Origin: Candidatus Competibacteraceae bacterium | GTDB taxonomy: Bacteria; Pseudomonadota; Gammaproteobacteria; Competibacterales; Competibacteraceae | Assembly (NCBI GenBank): GCA_003989085.1 | Contig: RXIV01000011.1 | Location: 1 to 51,587 of the forward strand | DNA: 51,587 nucleotides | Direction: 5' to 3' | Shown: positions 35,493 to 44,302 of the stretch, one piece after another | Numbering within the stretch: position 1 is the stretch's first letter | How the letters are laid out: each line of letters opens with the position of its first letter | Translations under genes and position numbers: made by a program | Notes under the pieces: generated by a model | Seen by the model: only the letters and a program-made list of their open reading frames with translations | Told to the model about the DNA's origin: nothing | The model's database searches: none

Positions 35493-36605
35493 ATGCCCTA
35501 CGAACGCTATCGCCGCGATTTGCAACAGGAAGGTTTCCGGCACGACCCCGCTCAGGAACGGGCGGTTCAAGCCCTGCAAAAAATTTACGATCAATTACTG
35601 GTTCAGCCACAACCGGCAGTCGCTGAGAAACCGGGCTGGCTAGCCCGCCTGATCGGGCGCGGTCAGCCGGCGGCTGTCGAAAGATCTGCGGTGCGCGGAT
35701 TGTATCTGTGGGGTGGGGTAGGCCGGGGCAAAACTTATCTGGTCGATACCTTCGTGGATGCGCTGCCCTTGCAACGCAAGCAGCGCATCCACTTTCACAG
35801 CTTCATGCGGGCGGTTCACGCTGAATTAAAGCAACTGAAAAACCAGCAGGACCCATTGCGAATTGTTGCCCGCCACTTTGCGGACAAGGCACAGGTGATT
35901 TGTCTGGATGAATTCTTCGTAGCCGACATCACCGACGCCATGCTGCTGTACGGGTTGTTAAAAGAGTTGTTCGCCAATGGTGTCACCCTGATTACCACTT
36001 CCAATATTCCGCCCGATGATCTGTACAAGGGTGGTTTGCAATGGGCGCGATTTCTGCCGGCGATTGAATTGCTCAAACAACACCTGGATGTGCTGAATGT
36101 AGACGGCGGGATGGATTACCGATTGCGTTATCTGGAAAAGGCCGAGATTTACCACTGGCCGCTGGACGACCGAGCTGACCGGGTGCTGGAAGATGCTTTC
36201 AACCATTTGGCCCCGGAACCAGGGCATCGCGGCGGCGATCTGGAGATTGAAGGCCGATTTATTCCGACGCTGGGCGAGGCCGATGGCGTGATCTGGTTCA
36301 ACTTTCGGGCGATCTGTGACGGGCCGCGCGGCACCAATGATTACATCGAAATCGCCCGTTGCTTTCATACTGTGCTGATTTCCAACCTGCCAGTGATGGA
36401 CTGGCAGATGGAGAACCAGGCCCGCCGCTTGATCAACCTGGTCGATGAGTTTTACGACCGTGGCGTGAAGCTGATCCTGTCCGCTGCGGCGCCGCCGCTG
36501 GAGTTATATCAGGGCGAACGACTCAAGTTCGAGTTTCAGCGTACTGTCAGCCGCTTGCAGGAAATGCAGTCGCACGAGTATCTGGAGCGGCCACATCTGC
36601 CGTAG
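35493..36605 (+). CDS. zapE: cell division ATPase ZapE (AFG1 family)
   Basis: A 370-residue AFG1/ZapE AAA-like ATPase. Walker A is LYLWGGVGRGKTYLVD near 70-85, then RIHFHSFMRAVHAEL near 98, Walker B VICLDEFFVADITDAM near 135, sensor segment VTLITTSNIPPDDLYKGGLQW near 164 and GTNDYIEIARCFHTVLISNLP near 280. In E. coli ZapE associates with FtsZ rings and helps division under some stresses. The start ATG at 35493 fits MPYERYRRDL. It is probably transcribed with cysQ. Confidence 0.93.
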   Translation: MPYERYRRDLQQEGFRHDPAQERAVQALQKIYDQLLVQPQPAVAEKPGWLARLIGRGQPAAVERSAVRGLYLWGGVGRGKTYLVDTFVDALPLQRKQRIHFHSFMRAVHAELKQLKNQQDPLRIVARHFADKAQVICLDEFFVADITDAMLLYGLLKELFANGVTLITTSNIPPDDLYKGGLQWARFLPAIELLKQHLDVLNVDGGMDYRLRYLEKAEIYHWPLDDRADRVLEDAFNHLAPEPGHRGGDLEIEGRFIPTLGEADGVIWFNFRAICDGPRGTNDYIEIARCFHTVLISNLPVMDWQMENQARRLINLVDEFYDRGVKLILSAAAPPLELYQGERLKFEFQRTVSRLQEMQSHEYLERPHLP

Positions 36606-36974
36606 TACTACCCTGTTTTTTCCGGAATTCATCAGGGACACATCTTGTCACTGTAGCCATTCTAAACTGGTTGTAAGTAAGCGCAGGGCAAACCTGCGCT
36701 ACGACAAATCCCACGATGTATTAAGAGGTCCCGTAAGGCTCAACCAACGATCGAGCCGCCAAGCCGCCCCGCCAAATCTTCTTTTGCCCTGCAGCAAAAG
36801 TCAAAATGACATTGAACATTCATTAAATTTTAATCCATCCAGTAGTACATTTCTGCCTGTAAAACTACCCTGTAAAGGTAATTCTTCCATTTACCTAGCC
36901 AGCAAGTTGCTGGCTGGATCGCGGGAAAGCCTACCAGAAGCGTTACTCCAACTGACGAGGCTCATCTGTTCATT
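36606..36974. other. intergenic region with three short hairpins
   Basis: This 369-base gap follows zapE and turns A+T-rich toward the next gene. It holds three perfect inverted repeats: AGCGCAGG/CCTGCGCT at 36680-36700, CTTTTGC/GCAAAAG at 36781-36800, and AGCCAGC/GCTGGCT at 36897-36915. None is followed by a T-run. A 64-codon open frame begins at a TTG inside the gap but has no ribosome site or recognisable product. No tRNA was recognised. Confidence 0.5.
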
Positions 36975-39008
36975 ATGAATGCCGAAACAGTCCAGACTAT
37001 CAGTCCTGAGAGAGACCTGAACTTATCGTTCGCGGTCTCCGATCATCTTGAAGATAGTTTAACAGAAGATGCAACCATTAGAAAACTGGTTGAACAAACG
37101 CAAACCTTTGGCCTTCAACTACACGGGAATACAATACATAATTTTCTTACCGCCTATCCAGAAGTTGAGGGCGTCGTGATCATGGATGGCGGTAAACCGA
37201 CGGGTTTAGTGATGCGTAATGACTTCTATCAGAAAGTCGGCACTCGCTATGGCCGGGAGCTGTTCATGAATCGACCGATAAAATTGATTATGAACCCCCA
37301 CCCACTCATCGTTGATATTTCCGTAGACATTGCCACGATTGGTTTAATCGCGATGAATCGCGATCAAAGTACGCTTTATGACTTAATCATTGTCACCGAT
37401 AAAAATGAGTATGCTGGTGTCGTCAGTATTAAGCGATTTATGATCGAGCTTTCTAAAAATAGGGGAAAGGAAATCGAGCTACTCAGGGTGCAAAAAGATA
37501 TTCTTTACCAATCAAAACTCCAGGTTGAATCAAAAAACAGTGAACTTAGTGAGAAAAATAACTCATTCAAAAACCTTCTTGACAATGCAGACCAAGGCTT
37601 TTTTTCTTTTGGGTCCGATTTAATTATTTCTGAAGAATACAGCTCAGGGTGTATGCAACTTTTTGGCGATGCTATCGGAGGAAAGAATTTTACCGACTTG
37701 ATCGAAAAACATGTTCCAGATGACATCAAGAGAAGCATACTATTGATTCTAAATCATGTCTTTTCGTCTGAAAAGACCTTACAACAAAAAATCTATCTGT
37801 CTCTAATGCCTAGCGAGATCAGTATCAATGCCCAAGTCATCAGGATTGATTACAAAATCATTCAACATTTCTCACAGAAAAAGGTCATGCTCATTTTGAC
37901 GAATATTACTGATAAAAAAAACCTGGAAATGCAAGCAGCTGAGGAGAGAAAAAACCTTGCAATGATTGTGAAAGCCATCGCCGAGAAATCTGACATTAAG
38001 TTAGCTATCGAAGAATTCAAGCACTTCATTCATAAAAGAAGCCCAGTTATTATTGCCTCCTCCACCGAGCCTGCCACCGAACTGTGCCGGCTTGTTCAAT
38101 TACATAAAAATGATTTTGCCCAGCTAGGCTTACATAATACTGCCAAGGCATTGCATGAGATGGAAGATTTTCTTGCTTCAATGATGCGCCAGCCGGATGA
38201 GAAAAGTAAAACGCTCCTTGAATCCGTAACAGCGACATGGAATGCCAACTCGATTCTTCAGGATGATCTGCTGGTTTTGACAAACGCGCTAGGAAAAAAC
38301 TTCTTTGAGAAATATGAAAGACTCTATGTCAGTAGAGAAAAATTGCTTGAAGCAGAGCGTAAAATTGAGATGATACTTGCTGGGGAAGAACGCAATGAAA
38401 CTTTGCAACAGCTTCGCTCTTTCCGATATAGCAGCCTCAAAGACTCACTGAATCAATATGAAGACTATGTTTATGCTGTAGCGAAACGTCTAACCAAGAG
38501 TGTTAAACCCATTCTGACAGGCGATGATATTCTTGTTAATATGGATATTTATAACCTATTCATTAAATCCTTGGCGCATCTCTTTAGAAATATGATTGAC
38601 CACGCTATTGAAAGCGTTGAGGAAAGAATTATAGCTGGCAAAAGCAGGCTCGGTAAAATCCATTGCCATATTGCTGATCATGGCGATAGCTTCAGTCTAA
38701 GTATCTTTCATGATGGCCGTAGCCCTGATAACGACAAGATATACCAAAAAGCGATTGAAAAAGCGATCATCAGCCCTGAAGAGGCCATCGTGATGAGCCG
38801 CGAAAAAATCTATGAAATGCTCTTTATGGAATCGTTATCAATCAAGGACGGCGTGACAATGATTTCCGGCAAGAGAGTGGGTCATTCATCGGTCAAGACT
38901 GAACTGGATAGGTTGGGCGGTAAAATCCGAGTTAGATCTGAAATAGGAAAAGGCGCTGGTTTTGAGTTTTTAATTCCCTTGACTGAGCGCCATCAGCATC
39001 CTCTCTAA
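36975..39008 (+). CDS. CBS-PAS-HPt-like-CheA-like ATPase signalling protein with degenerate phospho-acceptor
   Basis: A 677-residue cytoplasmic protein. Residues 60-165 resemble a CBS pair (GVVIMDGGKPTGLVMRNDF and LYDLIIVTDKNEYAGVVSIKRF). A coiled coil (165-198) leads to a PAS-like domain (200-315, NADQGFFSFGSDL), then an HPt-like helix bundle (325-405) and a CheA-type HATPase (530-670) with HLFRNMIDHAIE at 535-546, DGR at 580-582 and LGGKIRVRSEIGKGAGFEFLIPL at the end. The expected HPt line RLxHTxKGxFAQxG reads RLVQLHKNDFAQLG, placing Gln375 at the phospho-acceptor His. It is clearly A+T-richer than its neighbours, suggesting transfer. Function unproven. Confidence 0.7.
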   Translation: MNAETVQTISPERDLNLSFAVSDHLEDSLTEDATIRKLVEQTQTFGLQLHGNTIHNFLTAYPEVEGVVIMDGGKPTGLVMRNDFYQKVGTRYGRELFMNRPIKLIMNPHPLIVDISVDIATIGLIAMNRDQSTLYDLIIVTDKNEYAGVVSIKRFMIELSKNRGKEIELLRVQKDILYQSKLQVESKNSELSEKNNSFKNLLDNADQGFFSFGSDLIISEEYSSGCMQLFGDAIGGKNFTDLIEKHVPDDIKRSILLILNHVFSSEKTLQQKIYLSLMPSEISINAQVIRIDYKIIQHFSQKKVMLILTNITDKKNLEMQAAEERKNLAMIVKAIAEKSDIKLAIEEFKHFIHKRSPVIIASSTEPATELCRLVQLHKNDFAQLGLHNTAKALHEMEDFLASMMRQPDEKSKTLLESVTATWNANSILQDDLLVLTNALGKNFFEKYERLYVSREKLLEAERKIEMILAGEERNETLQQLRSFRYSSLKDSLNQYEDYVYAVAKRLTKSVKPILTGDDILVNMDIYNLFIKSLAHLFRNMIDHAIESVEERIIAGKSRLGKIHCHIADHGDSFSLSIFHDGRSPDNDKIYQKAIEKAIISPEEAIVMSREKIYEMLFMESLSIKDGVTMISGKRVGHSSVKTELDRLGGKIRVRSEIGKGAGFEFLIPLTERHQHPL

Positions 39009-39044
39009 GCGATCTCACCTGATGCATTAAGGAATCGCTATACC

Positions 39045-40118
39045 TCAGCTCTCCCGCAACAACGACGCCCGTAGCCGCTGTAATGCCTGCAACACCAGCG
39101 CCGGAGTTAACATCGTCATACAACTGTGATGCGAGCAGGTCTTGCGGTAACAGTTGATGCAGGGCAAATCAGCCTGTAACGTTATCACGTTATCGCCCAG
39201 CGGCTTGACCCGACGCGGATCGGTTGGGCCGCACAACACCAACATCGGAGTTGGCGCAATAGCAGCCAAATGAGCAGTTCCGGTGTCATTGGCGACGATA
39301 AACTGCGCCGTTTCGCAGAGCAGCGGAATATCGAGAATCGTGGTCTGCCCGCACAGATTCACCAGCCACGACCCGCATTGCCCAGCAATCCGCCGGCATT
39401 CCTCCACCTCATCCGGACCGCCAATCAGCACGATCCGCGACACACCCTCCTGACGCAACTGGTTAGCCAAAGCCGCATAGCGATCCGCGCCCCACCGTTT
39501 CAAATAACCATTCGCGTTACAGCCAGGCAAAAACACCACATAGCCGCCCGGATACAGATCGTGTTGCTGTCGTAAGGCGCGAACCTGCTCCCGACACTGT
39601 TGGGAAATCGCCAATATCGGACGGGGCGTGGTGGCTGGAATGCCGCCCGCTTCCAGCGCCGCCCGGCTGCGGGTGATGGTGTGCACCGGCGGCGGAAATT
39701 CAGCCGGCGCGATGGTGTAAGGCCATTGCTGGCGATTGCCGAGACGGTGCGGGATCCAGCAACCAACCAGTGGCAATAGTCCCAACAACAATCGTGAGCG
39801 ATCGTTGCACTGGAGATCGATCACCAGGTCATAGCGGTGCGCCCGCACCTGCCACAACCAATCCAGCAAGCCGCGGATTCGGCGGCGGCGCTCCCGCCAT
39901 TCAACCGCGAACACCTGCTGAAACCGGGGATCAGTAGCGAACAGTCCCTGCCAGGCTGGCGAGGTATTCAGGTGAATAGCCCGACCCGGAAACGCCCTGG
40001 CAATATCCTCAAACAAGGCGCTAGCGATGATCACATCGCCCATCGCGCTCCATTTGATGACCAGGATGCGGCGAATCGCCGGATCAGCGGGCAGATCAGC
40101 GCACCAGGGCCGGGTCAA
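39045..40118 (-). CDS. glycosyltransferase family 9 protein (ADP-heptose transferase-like)
   Basis: A 357-residue GT-B enzyme of the GT9 family, which includes LPS heptosyltransferases. Visible features are RRILVIKWSAMGDVIIASALFEDI near 16, a donor-binding half with VVFLPGCNANGYLKRW near 198, IVLIGGPDEVEECR near 232 and FIVANDTGTAHLAAIAPTPMLVLCGPTDP near 278-306. It likely adds heptose or a related sugar in outer-core or LPS assembly; the acceptor is not predictable. The TTG at 40118 overlaps the preceding stop as TTGA and no ATG fits. A Cys-rich tail (PCINCYRKTCSHHSC) resembles those of some GT9 members. Confidence 0.85.
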   Translation of the reverse strand: MTRPWCADLPADPAIRRILVIKWSAMGDVIIASALFEDIARAFPGRAIHLNTSPAWQGLFATDPRFQQVFAVEWRERRRRIRGLLDWLWQVRAHRYDLVIDLQCNDRSRLLLGLLPLVGCWIPHRLGNRQQWPYTIAPAEFPPPVHTITRSRAALEAGGIPATTPRPILAISQQCREQVRALRQQHDLYPGGYVVFLPGCNANGYLKRWGADRYAALANQLRQEGVSRIVLIGGPDEVEECRRIAGQCGSWLVNLCGQTTILDIPLLCETAQFIVANDTGTAHLAAIAPTPMLVLCGPTDPRRVKPLGDNVITLQADLPCINCYRKTCSHHSCMTMLTPALVLQALQRLRASLLRES

Positions 40119-40603
40119 GGCTTGATCCCGTACTTGCGATAAATTTGCCGGCGTTCATCCTTGGCGGCGCGGATTTCCCTGGCGCGACTGGCGGGTGTGC
40201 CAAAGGTGGAAGACGACAGCCGCCGGATATCGCTGTTGAGATTGTCAATCTTGGCCTGATCGGTGTAGCTGATTTCGACCGGCTCCTTTTGCTTCGACGG
40301 GTGTCGGGGTCGGTCGAGCTCGCTAACCGGAATATCTCGGTTAACTGCCCGTAATGCGCGCAATTCGCGCACGGCGCGCCGCATCTGCCGCGAGTTGTCA
40401 ACGCCGCCCGCTGGGGTCGGTTGCGAAGGGATATTGAGCGTTTGTGGGGCCTGAGCGGCAGCGGGCGGCGGGGCGCTGCCGTAATGCACCTTACCCTCGG
40501 CGTCAGCCCATTTATAAACCTGCGCCTGAAGTGGAAGAATCACTGCCGACAGGAGCAGCAGGCCGGCAAACAACGCGATCAATGAGAGAGGAGAGCGGCA
40601 CAT
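40115..40603 (-). CDS. DUF4124-domain secreted protein
   Basis: A 162-residue protein with a signal peptide (residues 1-28, ending LPLQA) and the short DUF4124 signature QVYKWADAEGKVHYGSAPP at 28-46. The rest is charged and probably helical, with many Arg residues (90-160). DUF4124 proteins are common in gammaproteobacteria and act in the periplasm, but no function is established. It overlaps the GT9 gene by four bases, so they are co-translated. Confidence 0.85.
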   Translation of the reverse strand: MCRSPLSLIALFAGLLLLSAVILPLQAQVYKWADAEGKVHYGSAPPPAAAQAPQTLNIPSQPTPAGGVDNSRQMRRAVRELRALRAVNRDIPVSELDRPRHPSKQKEPVEISYTDQAKIDNLNSDIRRLSSSTFGTPASRAREIRAAKDERRQIYRKYGIKP

Positions 40604-40689
40604 GGATCAAACCCTCGGAACAGTGGGAATTTTCCCGATTTTCCGCATGAGTTTAGCGGCAGTTAACCGTCGCGCCAGTCAGTCAGTTG

Positions 40690-41358
40690 TTAAATCGGCT
40701 CACTGCCACGCAGGCTAAGGATCGGCCAACCGCGCTCAACGGCCTGGTCGGCTAATATCGCGTCCGGGTCAACCGCTACCGGATGAGTCACCTGATTGAG
40801 CAATGGCAGATCGTTGTGCGAGTCGCTGTAAAACCGGCTTCCGCGCAGATCATGGCCGGTTTCCGCCAGCCACTGGTTCAGCCGCGTCACCTTACCCTGC
40901 TGGAAACAGGGAATGCCCACTGAACGGCCGGTGTAACGCCCATCAATGAATTCCGTCTCGGTGGCCAGCAGGTTGGCGATGCCAAACAACTCGGCAATCG
41001 GTGCAGTGATGAAGCGGTTGGTGGCGGTGATGATCAGCAGCGTATCGCCAGCGGCTCGATGCCATTCCACCAGCGCCGCCGCTTTCGGCAACAGGATCGG
41101 ACGAATTTTTTCTTCGATGAACTCCGCTCGCCAGGCCAGTAGCTCGGCCAGCGGATGTTCCGCCAAAGGCCGCAGCATGAAGGTCAGAAAAGCGTCAATA
41201 TCCAGGGTTCCCGCCTGGTATTGCTCATAGAATTGTTGGTTTTCCCGCGTGTAGCGCTCACCATCCACCAGGCCACGCTCGACGAGAAATTGCCCCCATA
41301 GATAGTCGCTGTCATCGCCGATCAGGGTATTGTCGAGATCGAAAATCGCCAGACTCAT
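40690..41358 (-). CDS. HAD-IB family phosphatase (SerB/CicA-like)
   Basis: A 222-residue phosphatase of HAD subfamily IB. It has the nucleophile motif [17 protein letters not shown] at 5-21, motif [19 protein letters not shown] near 107, a Lys in FQQGKVTRL near 153 and motif [18 protein letters not shown] near 176. Related proteins hydrolyse phosphoserine or other small phosphoesters; the FDLDNTL form is that of the uncharacterised IB-hyp1 group. The ATG at 41358 overlaps the fis stop as ATGA, so it is part of a dusB-fis-HAD unit, an unusual third member for that operon. Confidence 0.87.
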   Translation of the reverse strand: MSLAIFDLDNTLIGDDSDYLWGQFLVERGLVDGERYTRENQQFYEQYQAGTLDIDAFLTFMLRPLAEHPLAELLAWRAEFIEEKIRPILLPKAAALVEWHRAAGDTLLIITATNRFITAPIAELFGIANLLATETEFIDGRYTGRSVGIPCFQQGKVTRLNQWLAETGHDLRGSRFYSDSHNDLPLLNQVTHPVAVDPDAILADQAVERGWPILSLRGSEPI

Positions 41359-41642
41359 GCGCGGTCCGCCTGATCCAGAAAGCCATGCTGGCGGAGTTTT
41401 TTCCGCAACGTCCCGCGATTGAGGCCGAGAATTGCGGCGGCTCGGGTCTGGTTGCCACCGACCAACGCCATGACGGTTTCCAGCAGCGGCGCTTCAACCT
41501 CGCTCAACACCAGCTCGTAAAGATGGCTGGGAGCCTGACCGCCCAGGTTGTGAAAGTAGATTCGCAGGCTCTCACGCACTTGGTCGCGCAACGGGGTTGC
41601 GGACAGCAGATCGTCCAGGGGTTCGGACTGGGGGATGCTCAT
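41355..41642 (-). CDS. fis: DNA-binding protein Fis
   Basis: A 95-residue nucleoid-associated regulator, the normal length for Fis. The N-terminal part includes [18 protein letters not shown] at 18-35. The C-terminal helix-turn-helix is [29 protein letters not shown] at 59-87, almost identical to E. coli Fis in pattern. It bends DNA and regulates rRNA and many growth-phase genes. The ATG at 41642 overlaps the dusB stop as ATGA, matching the conserved dusB-fis operon. Confidence 0.96.
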   Translation of the reverse strand: MSIPQSEPLDDLLSATPLRDQVRESLRIYFHNLGGQAPSHLYELVLSEVEAPLLETVMALVGGNQTRAAAILGLNRGTLRKKLRQHGFLDQADRA

Positions 41643-42625
41643 GCGGCCAGGCGCTCCTTGTTCGCCGGATGGTTGAAGAAAGCACGGGCCAGCGCCAGTT
41701 GCTCGTGGCTGCGCTTGCTGGAATTCACTTGCGCCCGGAAGGCGGCGGCGTTCGGCCAGGGCCGGCTGTACCAGCCCAGATGTTTGCGAGCGATGCAGAC
41801 TCCAGCATCCTCGCCATAAAACGCATATAGACTCTGCAAATGTTCGCTAACCCAATCGCTGATTTCCGCCTGCTCCGGCGACGGCAGCCGTCTGCCTGTC
41901 GTCAAATAATGGGCGATCTCGCCCAACAGCCACGGTTGGCCCTGGGCGGCGCGACCGATCATCACTGCGTCAGCGCCGGTCTGATCCAACACCCAACGGG
42001 CTTTCTCAGGGCTGTCAATGTCGCCATTAGCGATGACCGGAATGCTCACGGCCTGCTTGATGGCGCGGATGCTTTCGTAATCCACTGATCCTGTGTAACC
42101 GCAAGCGCGGCTGCGCCCATGCACGGCCAGGGCTTGAACACCGGCCTGTTCGGCAATCCGGGCAATGGCAACCCCATTGCGCTGCGCCAAATCCCAGCCA
42201 GTGCGGATTTTCAGGGTCACCGGAACGGCTACTGCGCTGACCACCGCCACCAAAATTCGCTCGACCAGCGCCTCATCGCGCAACAAGGCCGCCCCGGCTT
42301 GCGCCCCGCAAACTTTTTTAGCCGGACAACCCATGTTGATGTCGATAATCTGCGCCCCGCGTTCGACGTTCAGCCGGGCAGCCTCGGCCATCTGATGCGG
42401 ATCAGCGCCGAGAAGCTGGACACTGCGTGGTTCCGGCTCGCCGGCATGATCCAGCCGCAGCCGGGTCTTGCGGTTATCCCACAACCGGATATCGGCGCTG
42501 ACCATTTCTGCTACCGCCAGTCCTGCCCCCAGCCGCCGGCACAAGTACCGGAACGGCCGGTCGCTGACGCCGGCCATCGGGGCCAGAAAGACCGGTGGAA
42601 TCAGGGAATAGGGGCCAAGCTGCAT
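41639..42625 (-). CDS. dusB: tRNA-dihydrouridine synthase B
   Basis: A 328-residue FMN enzyme that reduces uridine to dihydrouridine in tRNA. The start [26 protein letters not shown] matches the DusB N-terminus. Next are [24 protein letters not shown] near 96-109 with the catalytic Cys, [10 protein letters not shown] near 140, [13 protein letters not shown] near 168 and [15 protein letters not shown] near 195. In-frame ATGs at 42667 and 42664 would add 13-14 residues, but the homology begins at 42625. No Shine-Dalgarno site decides the choice. fis follows with a four-base overlap. Confidence 0.95.
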   Translation of the reverse strand: MQLGPYSLIPPVFLAPMAGVSDRPFRYLCRRLGAGLAVAEMVSADIRLWDNRKTRLRLDHAGEPEPRSVQLLGADPHQMAEAARLNVERGAQIIDINMGCPAKKVCGAQAGAALLRDEALVERILVAVVSAVAVPVTLKIRTGWDLAQRNGVAIARIAEQAGVQALAVHGRSRACGYTGSVDYESIRAIKQAVSIPVIANGDIDSPEKARWVLDQTGADAVMIGRAAQGQPWLLGEIAHYLTTGRRLPSPEQAEISDWVSEHLQSLYAFYGEDAGVCIARKHLGWYSRPWPNAAAFRAQVNSSKRSHEQLALARAFFNHPANKERLAA

Positions 42626-42823
42626 GAATGTGAGTAGGAGCTGCGCGGCGGAAAGGGCGCTCATCATACCGGAATGCCATCGGGTGATGAACCGGAATTT
42701 TATTGATTCTAGTCAATTTTATGGGTTTTCTGGGTGACCGCCACTGTGAGGTCAGATGGTTGTACGGCCACCGGCAGAGCCACCCGATCATCCCTTTCGC
42801 CGCCCTGATGGGTCCAGCGCCAA

Positions 42824-42855
42824 GGTCAGCGCCGTCATGGACGATGGCGCTGACC
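42824..42855. repeat. ten-base-pair inverted repeat between dusB and the peptidase-like gene
   Basis: GGTCAGCGCC at 42824-42833 and GGCGCTGACC at 42846-42855 are perfect complements with a 12-base loop. The element lies in the 341-base divergent gap. No T-run follows, so it could be a protein-binding site, a transcript hairpin or a remnant palindrome. Confidence 0.5.
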
Positions 42856-42906
42856 TACACTGCTTTTACCGGGCGCGGTGCACCGACGCATGTTTCCAAG
42901 CTTAAC

Positions 42907-42919
42907 GAGAATCATTCTC
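42907..42919 (+). promoter_or_regulatory. candidate Fur box
   Basis: GAGAATCATTCTC is a perfect palindrome and differs from the core of the Fur consensus (GATAAT-C-ATTATC) at two symmetric positions, a common form in gammaproteobacteria. It ends 47 bases before the ATG of the cysteine-peptidase-like gene and faces dusB on the other side. If real, the downstream gene would be iron-repressed. Confidence 0.5.
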
Positions 42920-42966
42920 CCCGGTTGAAGCCTTAACCATAGCTCCCCGAACAGAAGGTGAAGCCG

Positions 42967-43581
42967 ATGACTCCTCTGCGTAGATGGATCAAGAAAACCC
43001 TGATCACCCAAATCCCCACCGGGACGATTTGGTCGGACACCCACCCGGCAGCATTCGTGGCGCTGACCGGGGTCAGCCACAAGGACTTGCTGGAGAAATG
43101 GTTTAAGGTCAACGAAGATAAAACGCTGGATTACGAGCAGACGGGCGTCGATCCCCGATTCACGACGTGCAGCTCATTTCTGCCCCGGTTCGCTACGCAA
43201 GTTCGTATCGCCGGCCACTTGCCGACCAAGAAACACAATCTCCAGCTGAACAAGGACTTCGACATTGGACTCCGTGGTTTCGAGCTGAACCGGGAAATCG
43301 GCTGGACCCCGGCTTTCCTCGGCGATGCTGTTGCCGGCGGGCCGCAGGAAGGCGATTTCTTCCAGCTGGGACACAATGGCATGACAGATCATGTCGGCAT
43401 TATCGTGCAGATTCAGGGCAATCTATGGAGCCTCGTTGCGGGCGGCGCCGGCGGGCGGCGCTCTAAACACGACGGCGTGAAACGGACACCGTTGGAGCCG
43501 AGACCCGGCGGGGTGCTGGGTTGGCTCGATGTGGATGTCTATTTCAGTGGCTGGTCCGGCCCCGATGTCGGCGACATTTAA
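42967..43581 (+). CDS. putative NlpC/P60- or CHAP-like cysteine hydrolase
   Basis: A 204-residue protein that I do not recognise by name. It has a Cys in a hydrophobic line FTTCSSFLPRF at 65-75 and a GDFFQLGHNGMTDHVGIIVQI segment at 129-149; a Cys followed about 70 residues later by a GD...DHVGI His is the arrangement of papain-like peptidoglycan amidases and NlpC/P60/CHAP enzymes. Cys68 and His142 would be catalytic. There is no signal peptide. The ATG at 42967 has AAGGTG six bases upstream; a GTG at 42958 is possible. It sits just after a Fur-like palindrome. The fold assignment is inference. Confidence 0.6.
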   Translation: MTPLRRWIKKTLITQIPTGTIWSDTHPAAFVALTGVSHKDLLEKWFKVNEDKTLDYEQTGVDPRFTTCSSFLPRFATQVRIAGHLPTKKHNLQLNKDFDIGLRGFELNREIGWTPAFLGDAVAGGPQEGDFFQLGHNGMTDHVGIIVQIQGNLWSLVAGGAGGRRSKHDGVKRTPLEPRPGGVLGWLDVDVYFSGWSGPDVGDI

Positions 43582-43583
43582 TT

Positions 43584-43664
43584 CCAGTACAAAAGCTTTC
43601 AAGGTGAGCCGGTCAAATCCAGACCCTCGTCAGCCAAATGGCTGGCGAGAAAGACTCGTACTGG
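43584..43664 (+). repeat. nested hairpin element upstream of the small membrane protein gene
   Basis: The outer arms CCAGTAC (43584-43590) and GTACTGG (43658-43664) enclose an inner stem, CTCGTCAGCC/GGCTGGCGAG (43626-43649) with loop AAAT and one G-U pair. The structure begins two bases after the upstream stop and ends 23 bases before the next start, so it fills most of the 106-base gap. It could be an attenuator, a transcript stabiliser or an incomplete terminator; no T-run follows. Confidence 0.45.
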
Positions 43665-43687
43665 CACTTTTATGGAGATGAATCTGC

Positions 43688-44254
43688 GTGACTGAGCACA
43701 GCAAACCGCATCACACTCGACACCCACGCTTGCGGAGAGTGGGTCATATTCTTGGCCTGATCTATATTCTCGTCACGCTGCTGTTTGGGCCAATTCAGGC
43801 GCTGGCCCGCTGGCTCGGACGGCAACAACTGATTCAGCGCTATGAACAGTGGGTGGCCCGATTCCCTCCGGTGGTAGGGCTGAGCGTATCGTTGCTGTCG
43901 CTGAGCTTGCTGGAATTCGCCAAAATTGCGGTTTTGCTAAGCTACCACCGGTTTGGGGTGTGGGCTGCAGTCATCGTCACCCTCTGCGCCAAAGCCAGTC
44001 TGGGGTATTTCGCCCATCTCACTTGGCATGCCGCCCGACCCAAAGTGATCGCGACCTATCCCTGGGCGGCGCGGGTAGATACCTGGGTTGGGGCGCAACT
44101 GGCGCAGATCCGGGGTTTTCGCAACCAGTGGATGGGCTATCTCAACAGCCGTTCCTGGTATCCCGACGTGGTCTATACGATCACCCTGTTGCGGAAACGT
44201 GCCGTGGGCTGGGCGGACCAAATCAAACGCAGACTGGCAACCCATTTCAGCTAA
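43688..44254 (+). CDS. small hypothetical membrane protein
   Basis: A 188-residue protein of unknown function. Hydrophobic helices lie near 18-40, 62-86 and 88-112. The N-terminus is His/Arg-rich (KPHHTRHPRLRR) and the C-terminal half is amphipathic and basic, ending near KRRLATHFS. The start is GTG at 43688 with GGAGATG seven bases upstream. It lies between the peptidase-like gene and a PdxA2-type gene, which starts 48 bases downstream, so it may be co-transcribed with that gene. Confidence 0.7.
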   Translation: MTEHSKPHHTRHPRLRRVGHILGLIYILVTLLFGPIQALARWLGRQQLIQRYEQWVARFPPVVGLSVSLLSLSLLEFAKIAVLLSYHRFGVWAAVIVTLCAKASLGYFAHLTWHAARPKVIATYPWAARVDTWVGAQLAQIRGFRNQWMGYLNSRSWYPDVVYTITLLRKRAVGWADQIKRRLATHFS

Positions 44255-44302
44255 CGGACTGGCGCAGCACGGCGGAACAACATATTGGCAGGGTGAAATA
44301 AC

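Noticed and set aside
36784..36978. 64-codon plus-strand open frame from a TTG in the zapE downstream gap
   Set aside because: It has no ribosome site, spans a hairpin, runs into the start of the next gene and shows no recognisable domain.
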